Shown one piece after another: positions 1 to 10,204 of a stretch of DNA of 64,000 nucleotides. The notes beneath the pieces were generated by a model. It was not told the origin of the DNA and did no database searches. It saw only the letters and a program-made list of their open reading frames with translations. The first letter of the stretch is position 1. Every line of letters begins with the position of its first letter. Source of the DNA: Amycolatopsis sp. NBRC 101858 (lineage in GTDB: Bacteria; Actinomycetota; Actinomycetes; Mycobacteriales; Pseudonocardiaceae); contig NZ_BSTD01000002.1 in the NCBI RefSeq assembly GCF_030269325.1, forward strand, positions 496,001 through 560,000, in the 5' to 3' direction. A program made the position numbers and the translations under genes.

Positions 1-767
1 ATCTGCTCGATCTGCCGGGTGAGGCCACCGATGTCCTCGTAGCGGACGTCGGGCACCTCCTCCAGCACCAGGTCCTCGACTTCCGCCTTCGGCACGCGCT
101 CGTACGCGTAGCCGGCCTTGGAGTCGACCAGGAGCGAGTCGCCCGGCTTGAGCGGCTGCTCGGCCAGCAGGTCGGAGAGCAGGACCACCCGCTCTTCGTC
201 CGCGTGCCCGACCACCAGCGCGCGAAGGCTGCCGCCCTCGACGTCGGCGGCGAGCACCTCACGCAGGGCGCAGACCTCGCCGGTGCGTTCGAAGCCGCCG
301 GCCTCGACCACGGTGAGCGCCTCGTTGAGCCGCAGCGCCTGGCCGCGGCGCAACGACGAGAGCTCGACCGCGGGCGATACCGACACCCGCATCTTCCGGC
401 CGGCCGTGAAGACGTCCACCGTGTTGTCCTCGTACGCCTCGACGAAGACGCCGTACCCGGACGGTGGCTGGGCCAGCCGGTCGACTTCCTCACGCAGCGC
501 GAGGAGCTGTCCTCGCGCCTCACGCAGGGTTTCGACCAGTTTGGTGTTGCGCTCGGTGAGCTGACTCACCCTTTCCGAGGCCTCGGCGAGCCGCTGTTCG
601 AGAACTCGGTTCTGCCGTGGCGAGTCGGTCAGCTTGCGGCGCAGCAGCGCCACTTCCTCCTCGAGAAAACGGATCTGCCGAGCCTGCTCGTCCGCTGTCG
701 TCCCAGCTCCGGATGTTGCTGAAGGGTCGGCCTCCTCGCGCCGACCTCCGGGAAGGTCATGATGCAT
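1..767 (-). CDS. arc: Proteasome-activating AAA+ ATPase (ARC/Mpa), N-terminal part
   Basis: Forms the hexameric ring that recognises pupylated proteins, unfolds them and feeds them into the 20S proteasome in the cytoplasm. The reading frame runs off base 1, so only about the first 255 residues are present. After a charged tail, residues about 25-75 form a heptad-rich coiled coil (the Pup-binding part in Mpa), followed by the double OB-fold region and then [17 protein letters not shown], the conserved lead-in to the AAA module. The Walker motifs lie outside the window. The ATG at 767 is chosen because GAGGAGG sits six bases upstream. Family assignment is secure from the coiled coil, OB and IGGL order and the actinobacterial context. 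Confidence 0.93.
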   Translation of the reverse strand, partial: MHHDLPGGRREEADPSATSGAGTTADEQARQIRFLEEEVALLRRKLTDSPRQNRVLEQRLAEASERVSQLTERNTKLVETLREARGQLLALREEVDRLAQPPSGYGVFVEAYEDNTVDVFTAGRKMRVSVSPAVELSSLRRGQALRLNEALTVVEAGGFERTGEVCALREVLAADVEGGSLRALVVGHADEERVVLLSDLLAEQPLKPGDSLLVDSKAGYAYERVPKAEVEDLVLEEVPDVRYEDIGGLTRQIEQ

Positions 768-1131
768 CGGGCACCTCCTCGGAGTGCTTTTCATTCCACG
801 GTACCGGCGATCACCGACAAGAAAAGGCCTTTCCGGATCACAAGATCGGCGCGTCGCGGTTTCCTCGCCTGGTCCAGCACGGACATTCCCGCAGCGCAAG
901 CGGCCATTTCGGTGCCGTGACCCCGGCGCGTCGCGGGTCCATCCGGGCAGGGACGAACCAAGCACGTCGGGAGTACCCGGTCCCGCGGGGCCCCAACCGT
1001 GCCCGAGCCGGGCAATTCCGGCCAGTTCCGCCCTAACCGCGCGGCGGGCCCGCCCGATGGCTAGCATCGGGCCGACGTCGGCCGCCTCGAAGGCCGCGTC
1101 ACCGTCGAAGGAACGCTAGGGGGAACCACCC
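768..1131. other. Divergent intergenic region with a palindrome near the rightward gene
   Basis: This 364-base gap separates the leftward proteasome ATPase gene from the rightward membrane protein gene. No coding region is convincing. The strongest signal is the inverted repeat GCCCGATG-GCTAG-CATCGGGC at 1052-1072, with perfect 8-bp arms. Its second half contains TAGCAT (1062-1067), a possible -10 hexamer for the gene at 1132, so the palindrome could be an operator. The start at 1132 is preceded by AGGGGGAA, a usable ribosome binding site. Confidence 0.4.
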
Positions 1132-2043
1132 ATGACCTACCCGCCGCAGCAACCGGGCGGCTACGGGCAGCAGCCCGGCGGCTACGGGCAGCAGCCCCCG
1201 CCGTACGGCCGGCAGCCCGGCGGCTACCCCCAGAGCGGACCGCAGCCCCAGCCGGGCTACGGCGGCACTCAGCAGTTCGGCCAGCCCGACCCCTACGGGC
1301 AGCCTCAGCAGGGCGGTTACCCGCCCCAGACGGGCTCTCAGCCCCAGCAGGGCTACCCGCAGTACGGACAGGACCAGTACGGGCAGGACCAGTACGGGCA
1401 GGACCAGTACGGGCAGGACCAGTACGGGCAGCAGGACCAGTGGGGCCAGCAGCAGCAGAACTACGGCGGCTACGACCCGTACGGCGGCGGCAGCTTCGGT
1501 GAGGCTCCCCCGCCCAAGAAGAAGAAAACCGGGCTCATCGTCGGCATCGCGGCCGCCGCGGTGGTCCTCGTCGGCGGCGGCGTGACCTGGGTCGTCCTGG
1601 CCAACGGGGACGACGGCAACACCGCCGCACCGCCCGCGAGCAGCAGCTCCGCGGCGCCGACGTCCGCGCCGAAGACGTCCAGCTCGAAGCCGAAGGCGAC
1701 CTCGCCCACCCGGCCGTCGACGACCGGCAGCAAGCCGGCCAGTGGCCCCGCCCCCTCGGGCAAGGACAGCTCGCAGGACCTGTTCGACACGACGATCGCC
1801 GCGTACAACGCGAGCGACGAGAAGGCGCTGGCCGACACCATCTGCCGCAGCGTCTTCGAGGGCACCACGGGCGACATCCCGAAGGTCACGGTGAAGCTGA
1901 CCGGCACGCCGCAGGACACCGGCGACAAGTCCACCGTGCGCTACTCGGCCACGGACGGCAGCAAGACCAAGGTCGGCACGATGTCGGCCAAGAAGGAATC
2001 CGGCCTGTGGTGCCTGTCCAACGTGCAGGCGGACGGCTCGTGA
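1132..2043 (+). CDS. Pro/Gly/Gln/Tyr-rich single-pass membrane protein
   Basis: Protein of 303 residues with unknown function. Residues 1-125 are a low-complexity tail built from GGYGQQP-like and DQYGQ units, followed by a basic KKKK stop-transfer patch and one membrane segment at about 135-155 ([18 protein letters not shown]). A Ser/Thr/Pro-rich spacer leads to a small extracytoplasmic domain (about 215-303) with two Cys, in DTICRS and WCLSNV. This layout is common in actinobacterial envelope proteins, with a cytoplasmic tail and an exported lumazine-binding or DUF4878-like fold. The next gene encodes a shorter paralogue of the exported half, and the two are probably co-transcribed. Confidence 0.8.
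   Translation: MTYPPQQPGGYGQQPGGYGQQPPPYGRQPGGYPQSGPQPQPGYGGTQQFGQPDPYGQPQQGGYPPQTGSQPQQGYPQYGQDQYGQDQYGQDQYGQDQYGQQDQWGQQQQNYGGYDPYGGGSFGEAPPPKKKKTGLIVGIAAAAVVLVGGGVTWVVLANGDDGNTAAPPASSSSAAPTSAPKTSSSKPKATSPTRPSTTGSKPASGPAPSGKDSSQDLFDTTIAAYNASDEKALADTICRSVFEGTTGDIPKVTVKLTGTPQDTGDKSTVRYSATDGSKTKVGTMSAKKESGLWCLSNVQADGS
1366..1425 (+). repeat. Four tandem 15-bp units inside the Pro/Gln/Tyr-rich gene
   Basis: Four consecutive copies of GGRCAGGACCAGTAC encode DQYGQ pentapeptides. The last three are identical and the first differs by one base. Nucleotide identity beyond what the protein repeat needs suggests recent slippage expansion, so copy number may vary between strains. Confidence 0.9.
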
Positions 2044-2056
2044 GCCCGCGCCGGCG

Positions 2057-2506
2057 GTGAACCGCGCGCTCGCCGCCGGGCTCGTGCTGCTCGGCGTGGC
2101 CGGTGCGGGCGTGGTGCTGGGACTGCTGCTGATCGCGCCGTCCGGCTCCCCGCCCGCACCGTCGAGCTCACCGCCGCCGACGACCCGGACCGCGGCGTCG
2201 CCGGCGCCGAGCGCGGTCGACACGGCGGCGGTCAACGTGCTGTCCCGCGCGATCATCGACGCCATCACGGCCCACGACTCGGCGGCGTTCGGCAAGCTGA
2301 CGTGCCGCCCGCAGAGCGCGGAGGCGCTCGCGGGGCTGCAGCGGACGTGGGACGCGGCCGGCCCGGTGACGGCGACCCTGAAGGAGCCACCGGAGGTGCG
2401 CGGCGAGTCGGCGACGGCGAAGGTGCACGTCGAGGCCGCGGGCGGCACGAAGGACACGCCCTTCCCGCTGCACAAGGAGAACGGCCGCTGGTGCGTGCCG
2501 GGCTAG
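2057..2506 (+). CDS. Small exported membrane-anchored protein, paralogue of the upstream gene
   Basis: Protein of 149 residues starting at GTG 2057, 13 bases after the previous stop. It has an N-terminal hydrophobic segment (about residues 4-27), a Ser/Pro/Thr-rich linker and a C-terminal domain of about 95 residues. That domain repeats the pattern of the upstream protein: alternating helix, LTC near its start, and a terminal NGRWCVPG equivalent to SGLWCLSN. The two conserved Cys could form a disulphide outside the membrane. The function is unknown. Its last four bases overlap the convergent pentapeptide-repeat gene tail to tail. Confidence 0.8.
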   Translation: MNRALAAGLVLLGVAGAGVVLGLLLIAPSGSPPAPSSSPPPTTRTAASPAPSAVDTAAVNVLSRAIIDAITAHDSAAFGKLTCRPQSAEALAGLQRTWDAAGPVTATLKEPPEVRGESATAKVHVEAAGGTKDTPFPLHKENGRWCVPG

Positions 2507-3300
2507 GCCGGCGGCCCGAACCCGGCGGGCCAGCGCGTGGTCGGGTCCGCTTCGATTCCGTCGAGCACCGCACCGTCGAGTTCCGCACCGGTGAGGTCGG
2601 CCCCGCGCAGGTCCGCCCCACGTAGGTCCGTGCCCCGCAGGATCGCACCGGTGAGCGTCGCGCCGGCGAGCTTCGCGCCCGTGAGCGTGGCTTCTTCGAG
2701 GTTGGCCCCGGCCAGGCAGACCCGCGGGATGGCCAGCCCCGCCAGGTCGGCGCCCCGCAGGTCCACCCGCTCCAGCTCCGACCCGGCCCCCGGCTCGATC
2801 ACGGCACCCCGGCCCACCACGGCCAGCGCGGCGGCGACGTCGTTCGCCGGCCCGCCCTCGCGCCGCGGGGTCCCGGGAGCCCACGGCGCGCGCAGGCAGA
2901 CGAACGACGTCAGCAGCGCGTGGACGTGCCCGCGGTAGCGGGGATCCAGCTCGGCCAGCCGCTCGAGCGCGTAGACGGCGCCGTGCCTGGTCGCCTCGTT
3001 CTCCCCGGCAAGCTGCTCGATCGCCTTGGTGAACAGGTCGATCGACCGGCCCTCCCGGTTCAGCTCGAGCTGCCGGGCGGTCAGCCGCGCCCCGAGCGCG
3101 ACACCGCCGAGCGCCAGCAAGCCACCCAACGCCTGCAGGAGCGTCGACCGGATGTCGTTGACCGCCTTGAGCCGTTCCGCCGCGCTCAGCGCCGGCGGGC
3201 CGCCGGCCAGCCACGCGGGGGCGAACACCACGCACAAGGCGACCAGCCCGGCGAACCCGGCCGCGGCGACCGCGAGCCCGAGCCGCCGGCGGGCGGGCAC
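2503..3300 (-). CDS. Membrane-anchored pentapeptide-repeat protein
   Basis: Protein of 265 residues. Two hydrophobic segments (about 9-32 and 55-72) are followed by a charged helical region and then a right-handed pentapeptide-repeat solenoid from about residue 165 (units such as [20 protein letters not shown] and ADLTG, repeated about 18 times). Pentapeptide solenoids are protein-binding scaffolds, and the MfpA/Qnr type mimics DNA to bind gyrase. This protein is membrane-linked with a short solenoid, so a gyrase role is not implied. The GTG start at 3300 lies downstream of the tRNA methyltransferase stop by four bases, so the two genes are probably one operon. Confidence 0.82.
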   Translation of the reverse strand: MPARRRLGLAVAAAGFAGLVALCVVFAPAWLAGGPPALSAAERLKAVNDIRSTLLQALGGLLALGGVALGARLTARQLELNREGRSIDLFTKAIEQLAGENEATRHGAVYALERLAELDPRYRGHVHALLTSFVCLRAPWAPGTPRREGGPANDVAAALAVVGRGAVIEPGAGSELERVDLRGADLAGLAIPRVCLAGANLEEATLTGAKLAGATLTGAILRGTDLRGADLRGADLTGAELDGAVLDGIEADPTTRWPAGFGPPA

Positions 3301-3304
3301 GGCG

Positions 3305-5349
<2,045 letters not shown>

Positions 5350-5418
5350 GCCGGAGAGCCTAGAGCCCCGGGTGTGGGGACCGGGTGATCCGGGTCCGGC
5401 GGGTGTCGCCGGCGCGGG

Positions 5419-5649
5419 CACATGTACCTGGAAGGACGACACACGCACCCAGCCGGACGACTCACGTACCCGAAGGGTCGGCTCGCGTACCCGAAGGGTC
5501 GGCTCACGTACCTGGAGGGTCGGCTCACGTACCTGGACGGTCGGCTCACGCCCGGGCCGAACCGACTCCCCGGGTACGCGAACCGACTGCCTGGGTACGT
5601 GAGCCGACCCTCGGGGTACGCGAGCCGACCCTCGGGGTACGCGAGGTGG
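5419..5649. repeat. Array of eleven 21-bp units in two mutually inverted halves
   Basis: The gap between the divergent protease and nuclease genes is filled by contiguous units of exactly 21 bases. Units 1-2 (5419-5460) are degenerate. Units 3-6 (5461-5544) share the core CACGTACCYGRAGGGTCG. Unit 7 (5545-5565) is a turn containing CCCGGG. Units 8-11 (5566-5649) carry the reverse complement core. The outermost pair differ at about 3 of 21 positions, so the halves could fold into a long hairpin or cruciform. A spacing of 21 bp is two helical turns, placing each core on the same face of the DNA. The role is unknown. Confidence 0.9.
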
Positions 5650-5737
5650 GCTCGGGAGGTGGAGTTGTCCGGACCTGTCCGGGGTGGCGGGCGTTGCGGT
5701 CGCCGGAACTGTCGTACCCCGGCGTTACGCTCTGCCC

Positions 5738-6634
5738 ATGCCCGACGCCGACACCGTCACCACGGATCCCCCAGACTCCGCCGTCGCCACCGTACGGCGG
5801 CGGCCCGCGTTGTCGCCGTCGAGGGCCAGCGACTTCAAGCAGTGCCCGCTGCTCTACCGGTTCCGCGCGGTCGACCGGCTGCCGGAGGTCCCGACCAAGG
5901 CCCAGCTGCGCGGCACGCTCGTCCACTCGGTGCTGGAGCGGCTGTTCGCGCTGCCGGCCGCCGAGCGCGTGCCCGCACAGGCGCGGGAGCTGCTCGGCCC
6001 GGCGTGGACGGACCTGTCCGCGGATCGTCCGGAGTGGACCGAGCTGTTCGACGGCGAGAAGCCCGACGAGCACGCGGACTGGTTGCGGTCGGCGGAAAAG
6101 CTGCTGGACTCGTACTTCGAGCTGGAGGACCCGCGGCGGCTCGAGCCGGAGGCGTGCGAGCTGCACGTCGAGATCGAGCTCGGCTCCGGTGTCCTGCTGC
6201 GCGGCTACATCGACCGGGTGGACGTCGCGCCGACCGGCGAGATCCGGGTCGTCGACTACAAGACCGGCGCCGCGCCGCGCGAGATCGGCGAAGCCAAGGC
6301 GATGTTCCAGATGAAGTTCTACGCCGTGGTGCTGTGGCGGCTGCGCGGGATCGTGCCGCGCCAGCTGAAGCTGATGTACCTCACCGACGGCCAGTCGCTC
6401 GCCTACACCCCCGACGAAGCCGAGCTGCTCCGCTTCGAGCGCACCCTCGAAGCCATCTGGCAGGCCATCCTCAAGGCGGGCAAGACCGGCGACTTCCGGG
6501 CCAACAAGAGCAAGCTGTGCAACTGGTGCGACCACCAGGCGCACTGCCCCGAGTACGGCGGCACGCCCCCCGCCTACCCCGGCTGGCCGGAGCCCGCCGC
6601 GGGCGACGAGACGCCGCTGGACCGGGCCGACTGA
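5738..6634 (+). CDS. RecB-family PD-(D/E)XK nuclease-like protein
   Basis: Protein of 298 residues, the counterpart of M. tuberculosis Rv2119, which lies beside trmI there as well. It has the RecB C-terminal nuclease fold: LSPSRASDFKQCPLLY with the first Cys at the N-terminus, GTLVHSVLERLF, the catalytic IRVVDYKTG (motif VxDYKT), QMKFYAV, and a C-terminal CNWCDHQAHC cluster. The four Cys fit the iron-sulphur cluster seen in AddB/Cas4-type nucleases. No helicase domain is present. The ATG at 5738 is chosen from TACGCT six bases upstream (5726-5731), a leaderless-type promoter. Role in DNA repair is inferred from family. Confidence 0.88.
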   Translation: MPDADTVTTDPPDSAVATVRRRPALSPSRASDFKQCPLLYRFRAVDRLPEVPTKAQLRGTLVHSVLERLFALPAAERVPAQARELLGPAWTDLSADRPEWTELFDGEKPDEHADWLRSAEKLLDSYFELEDPRRLEPEACELHVEIELGSGVLLRGYIDRVDVAPTGEIRVVDYKTGAAPREIGEAKAMFQMKFYAVVLWRLRGIVPRQLKLMYLTDGQSLAYTPDEAELLRFERTLEAIWQAILKAGKTGDFRANKSKLCNWCDHQAHCPEYGGTPPAYPGWPEPAAGDETPLDRAD

Positions 6635-7425
6635 TGGCCGACGCCTTCTACGTCCCGCTCGGCGACGGCCGGTTCTCCGCGACCGCCCACACCGCCGGGC
6701 CCTGGTCGTCCGAATCGCAGCACTTCGGCCCGCCGTCGGCGTTGCTGGTCCGGGCCCTCGAAAACGTCGAACCCGCGCACCCGGCGGAGCTCGCCCGGGT
6801 GACCGTGGAGATCCTCGGCCCGGCACCGGTCGCCGAGCTCGCCGTCCGGGCCCGGATCGAGCGGCCCGGCCGGTCGGTCGAACTGCTGCAGGCCGAGCTG
6901 GCGAGCGCCGATCGCGTCGTGGCGCGGGCTTCGGCGTGGCGCATCGCGACGGCCGACACGGCCGAGATCGCCACCGACGCCGGGCCGCTGATGCCCGCAC
7001 CGGACACCGTCACGGAGTCGCCGTGGCCCGAAGGCTGGCAGGCCGGCTACCTCGACGCCGTGGAGTGGCGCGCGGTCCGCGGCGGCATGGACGTCCCGGG
7101 CCCGGCGGCCGTCTGGGCCCGGCAGCGCGTCCCACTGGTCGACGGCGAGGAGCCGAGCGGGCTGCAGCGCCTGTTCGCCGTCGCCGACTCCGGCAACGGC
7201 GTGTCGAACTACCTCGACCCCCGCAAGTGGTGGTTCATCAACTCCGAGCTGACCGTGCACCTGCGGCGGCCGCCGGCGGGCGAGTGGATCGGCCTGGACG
7301 CGGTCACGCTCGTCGGCAAGCACGGCGTCGGCACGGCGACGAGCATCCTGCACGACGGCGGCGGCCCGGTGGCCACCGGCGCGCAGGCGCTCATGGTGCG
7401 CCCGCGACAGGCCGGGGGCGGATAG
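6634..7425 (+). CDS. Acyl-CoA thioesterase family protein (double hot-dog)
   Basis: Protein of 263 residues. The length and the two-part pattern, with FGPPSALLVRALE in the first half and WIGLDAVTLVGKHGVGTATSIL in the second, fit the TesB-like thioesterase superfamily of actinobacterial lipid genes. The substrate cannot be read from sequence. Its ATG overlaps the stop of the RecB-like gene (TGATG), so translation is coupled and the two are one transcript. Confidence 0.8.
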   Translation: MADAFYVPLGDGRFSATAHTAGPWSSESQHFGPPSALLVRALENVEPAHPAELARVTVEILGPAPVAELAVRARIERPGRSVELLQAELASADRVVARASAWRIATADTAEIATDAGPLMPAPDTVTESPWPEGWQAGYLDAVEWRAVRGGMDVPGPAAVWARQRVPLVDGEEPSGLQRLFAVADSGNGVSNYLDPRKWWFINSELTVHLRRPPAGEWIGLDAVTLVGKHGVGTATSILHDGGGPVATGAQALMVRPRQAGGG

Positions 7426-7489
7426 CCACCCACAACGGGCCCGGATCCAATAGCCTTCGCGGAACGACCGACATGAGGAGCGCTCCGGC

Positions 7490-8425
7490 ATGCAGATCAC
7501 CTCGGTGGTCAACCAGAAAGGCGGGGTCGGGAAGACCTCACTGAGCGTCGGCACCGCGGCCGCGCTGGCCGAGCGGGGCCGGCGCGTGCTGCTGGTCGAC
7601 CTCGACCCCCAGGGCCACGCGACGACCGAGATGCTCGGCCTGGAAGAGATCCGCGGGGACGCGCCGACCCTGGCGAAGGCGCTGGCCAAGACGTGGAAGG
7701 GGCCGATCGAAGAGCTCGTCGTCCCGCACCCGCGCAGCAACCTCGGCAAGGGCGGCGCGCTCGACGTCATCCCGACGTCACCGGGGATGTTCGACCTGAT
7801 CCGGCGGCTCGACTCGTTCCGCGTGCCCGGCTGGCAGCTGGCCCGGGTCATCCAGTTCGCCAACTACGACCACTGCGTCATCGACTGCCCGCCGGCGCTG
7901 GACGTGCTGACCAACAACGCGCTCGCGGCGTCGCACGGGATCCTGGTCCCGGTGCAGCCGGACAAGACGAGCATCCGCGCGCTGCGGCTGCTGGCCGACC
8001 AGGTGCGCTACGTCGAGCAGACCGTCGGACGGCAGCCGCTTTCGTGGTTCGGGCTGGTGCCGAGCCTCTACCGGCGGCCGATCTCGCACTACGCGGCCGC
8101 GGCGCTGCAGGAGATGTACGAGTTCGGCATCCCGATGCTGTCGCACCTGCCGCTGGGCGTGGTGATGAACGAGGCGGCCGCGCACGGCGTGCCGGTGACG
8201 ACCTACGCCCCGGAAACCCTGCAGGCGCTGTCGTTCCGCGAGATCGCCGGAACGCTCGACACCTATCTGGAGCAGAACTCGGCGCCCGCGGTGATCCCGG
8301 CCGACGAGGAGTTCGTCTTCGAGGACTTCATCTCCGAGGTGTCGGTGGCCCGCAACACCAACGACAACGGCGTCCGCAAGGGTCTCTACGACCTGCTGCC
8401 GAAGAAGCCGCACCGCCCCCGCTGA
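7490..8425 (+). CDS. Orphan ParA-family ATPase
   Basis: Protein of 311 residues with the deviant Walker A motif QKGGVGKTSLS near residue 10, Walker A' VLLVDLDPQGHATT and Walker B HCVIDCPPALD. These define ParA/Soj ATPases, which dimerise on ATP, bind DNA non-specifically and position cargo. No ParB gene or parS-like site adjoins it, so it is unlikely to be the chromosome-segregation ParA; cargo positioning or polar growth is more plausible. The C-terminus ends in a basic KKPHRPR tail. Upstream, TAGCCT (7451-7456) is a possible -10, and GAGGAG serves the ATG. Confidence 0.9.
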   Translation: MQITSVVNQKGGVGKTSLSVGTAAALAERGRRVLLVDLDPQGHATTEMLGLEEIRGDAPTLAKALAKTWKGPIEELVVPHPRSNLGKGGALDVIPTSPGMFDLIRRLDSFRVPGWQLARVIQFANYDHCVIDCPPALDVLTNNALAASHGILVPVQPDKTSIRALRLLADQVRYVEQTVGRQPLSWFGLVPSLYRRPISHYAAAALQEMYEFGIPMLSHLPLGVVMNEAAAHGVPVTTYAPETLQALSFREIAGTLDTYLEQNSAPAVIPADEEFVFEDFISEVSVARNTNDNGVRKGLYDLLPKKPHRPR

Positions 8426-8430
8426 CCTGG

Positions 8431-8465
8431 GTTCGCGGGCGGGAAACGCCTTCCCGCCCGCGAAC
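8431..8465. terminator. Perfect 15-bp stem between convergent parA-like and hisG genes
   Basis: GTTCGCGGGCGGGAA and its exact reverse complement are separated by a five-base loop. The stem lies between two converging stop codons, so it probably ends transcription in both directions. Confidence 0.88.
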
Positions 8466-8473
8466 GGGGTGGT

Positions 8474-9319
8474 TCAGAGCCGGCAGGAGCGGATGTCCGA
8501 CGCCAGGATCGCCTTCGCGCCCACCTCGGCGAGCTCGTCCATGACCCGGTTGACGTCCTTGCGCGACACCATCGCCCGCACCGCCACCCAGTCGTCGTCG
8601 GCCAGCGGAGCCACCGTCGGCGACTCCAGGCCCGGCGTGATGGCGATGGCTCGGTCGACGAGCGTGCGCGGGCAGTCGTAGTCCAGCATCAGGTACTGCT
8701 GCGCGAACACCACGCCGCGCAGGCGCGCCGCGAGCTGGTTCTTCGCCTTGCTCTGCTCGGTGCCCTTGCGCTGCAGCAGCACCGCTTCCGACACGCAGAT
8801 CGGGTCGCCGAACGCGACCAGGTTGTTCTGCCGCAGCGACCGGCCGGACTCGACGACGTCCGCGATCGCGTCCGCCACACCCAGCTGGATCGAGATCTCG
8901 ACCGCGCCGTCGAGGCGGATCACCTCGGCCTCGACGCCGTGGCGCGCGAGGTCGTCGCGCACCAGCCGCGGGTACGACGTCGCGAGCCGCTTGCCCTGCA
9001 GGTCGGCCGGCTTCCAGTCCTGGCCCGCGGGGGCGGCGTAGCGGAACGTCGAGCCGCCGAAGCCGAGCGCCTGGATCTCCTCGACCGGCGCGCCGGAGTC
9101 GAGCGCGAGGTCACGGCCGGTGATGCCGAGGTCGAGGTCACCGGAGCCGACGTAGATCGCGATGTCCTTGGGGCGCAGGAAGAAGAACTCGACCTCGTTC
9201 ACGGTGTCGAGCACCGTCAGGTCGCGCTGCTCATGCCGCTTCCGGTAGCCCGCCTCGCCGAGCATCTCCGTCGCCGCGGCGGCGAGGGCTCCCTTGTTCG
9301 GCACGGCAACACGCAGCAT
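8474..9319 (-). CDS. hisG: ATP phosphoribosyltransferase, long form
   Basis: Catalyses the first step of histidine synthesis, joining ATP and PRPP. Length (281 residues) and the C-terminal ACT-like regulatory domain (about 210-281) identify the long HisG that forms hexamers and is inhibited by histidine. Visible landmarks are [12 protein letters not shown] at the N-terminus, DLGITGRDL and the PRPP loop region [13 protein letters not shown]. The ATG is preceded by GAGGAGAG. hisE lies 40 bases upstream in the same direction, the usual actinobacterial hisE-hisG order away from the main his operon. Confidence 0.97.
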   Translation of the reverse strand: MLRVAVPNKGALAAAATEMLGEAGYRKRHEQRDLTVLDTVNEVEFFFLRPKDIAIYVGSGDLDLGITGRDLALDSGAPVEEIQALGFGGSTFRYAAPAGQDWKPADLQGKRLATSYPRLVRDDLARHGVEAEVIRLDGAVEISIQLGVADAIADVVESGRSLRQNNLVAFGDPICVSEAVLLQRKGTEQSKAKNQLAARLRGVVFAQQYLMLDYDCPRTLVDRAIAITPGLESPTVAPLADDDWVAVRAMVSRKDVNRVMDELAEVGAKAILASDIRSCRL

Positions 9320-9359
9320 TTCGCTTCTCTCCTCGTTCAGCGAGCGGTGGGACCACCCG

Positions 9360-9623
9360 TCACAGGTAGCGGTAGACGTCCTCGGTCGACAGCCCGCGGC
9401 CGAGCATCAGCACCTGCAGCCGGTACAGCAGCTGGGAGATCTCCTCCGCGAGGCGCTCGTCGGACTCGTGCTCGGCGGCGATCCACACCTCGCCGGCTTC
9501 CTCGAGCACCTTCTTGCCCTGGGCGTGCACTCCGGCGTCCAGGGCGACGACGGTGCCGGACCCGTCGGGACGGGTACGCGCGCGCTCGGCAAGCTCCGCG
9601 AACAGCTCATCGAAGGTCTTCAC
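9360..9623 (-). CDS. hisE: Phosphoribosyl-ATP pyrophosphatase
   Basis: Hydrolyses phosphoribosyl-ATP to phosphoribosyl-AMP, the second step of histidine synthesis. At 87 residues it is the stand-alone HisE with no HisI fusion. The MazG-like motif [14 protein letters not shown] followed by [13 protein letters not shown] supplies the metal-binding acidic residues. The start is GTG 9623 with GGAAGGA upstream. Forms an operon with hisG. Confidence 0.96.
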   Translation of the reverse strand: MKTFDELFAELAERARTRPDGSGTVVALDAGVHAQGKKVLEEAGEVWIAAEHESDERLAEEISQLLYRLQVLMLGRGLSTEDVYRYL

Positions 9624-9643
9624 GGTCTGCAGATCCTTCCATC

Positions 9644-9672
9644 CCGGCCCGGTCCCCGCTGCCCCGGGCCGG
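9644..9672. terminator. GC-rich hairpin after the alkylation-repair genes
   Basis: CCGGCCCGG and CCGGGCCGG form a 9-bp stem around an 11-base loop, just downstream of the leftward ogt stop and upstream of hisE. It fits an intrinsic terminator without a strong T-tract, as is common in high-GC actinobacteria. Confidence 0.55.
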
Positions 9673-9689
9673 TCCGGATGCCGCCGATC

Positions 9690-10196
9690 TCACACCGAAG
9701 TGGACGACACCTCCCGAGGAATGGGACGAGCTTCGAAGTCGAGGAGGTACCGCTTCCGCTCCAGGCCGCCGCCGTACCCGGTCAGCGAGCCCGTCGAACC
9801 GACGAGCCGGTGGCACGGGACGATGATCGAGATCGGGTTCTTGCCGTTGGCCAGGCCAACCGCTCGCGCGGCCGACGGCTTGCCGAGCAGCTGCGCCAGC
9901 TCGCCGTAGGACGCGGTCTCGCCGTACGGGATGTCGAGCAGGGCGGTCCAGACGGACTGCTGGAACGGCGTGCCGCGGAAGGCCAGCGGCAGATCGAACT
10001 CGCGCCGCTGCCCGGTGAAGTACTCGTTCAGCTGGGCCTCGGTGCGTTCGAAGACTTCGCCGTCGCCGCGGGAGCCGAACGTCGGCTCGGCGGGCCGGTG
10101 GCGCTGCTCGTGCATGTACAGCCCGCAGAGCACGTCGCCCTCGGCGACCAGGGTCAGGGGGCCGCAGGGGCTGTCCACGACCGTGTGGGAACGCAT
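9690..10196 (-). CDS. ogt: Methylated-DNA--protein-cysteine methyltransferase
   Basis: Suicide repair protein of 168 residues that transfers methyl groups from O6-methylguanine to its own Cys. The active-site motif IVPCHRLVGS lies near residue 127, preceded by the helix-turn-helix with the arginine finger (GLANGKNPISI). GGAG five bases before ATG 10196 supports the start. It lies eight bases after the Ada-AlkA gene stop, the same order as M. tuberculosis alkA-ogt (Rv1317c-Rv1316c), so both are probably induced together by alkylation. Confidence 0.95.
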   Translation of the reverse strand: MRSHTVVDSPCGPLTLVAEGDVLCGLYMHEQRHRPAEPTFGSRGDGEVFERTEAQLNEYFTGQRREFDLPLAFRGTPFQQSVWTALLDIPYGETASYGELAQLLGKPSAARAVGLANGKNPISIIVPCHRLVGSTGSLTGYGGGLERKRYLLDFEARPIPREVSSTSV

Positions 10197-10204
10197 GGGA
10201 TCTC

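Noticed and set aside
2503..3300. Qnr/MfpA-type fluoroquinolone resistance protein
   Set aside because: The solenoid is short and follows two membrane segments, unlike the all-solenoid MfpA/Qnr proteins.
5419..5649. Repeat-rich open reading frames across the 21-bp array (heptapeptide repeats on both strands)
   Set aside because: 21 is a multiple of three, so frames stay open by chance; there is no ribosome binding site and both strands are equally open.
5419..5649. CRISPR array
   Set aside because: Units abut without unique spacers and the two halves are inverted; no cas gene is present.
7490..8425. Chromosome-partitioning ParA with ParB and origin
   Set aside because: No ParB, parS, dnaA or origin-region genes are adjacent; neighbours are a thioesterase and hisG.
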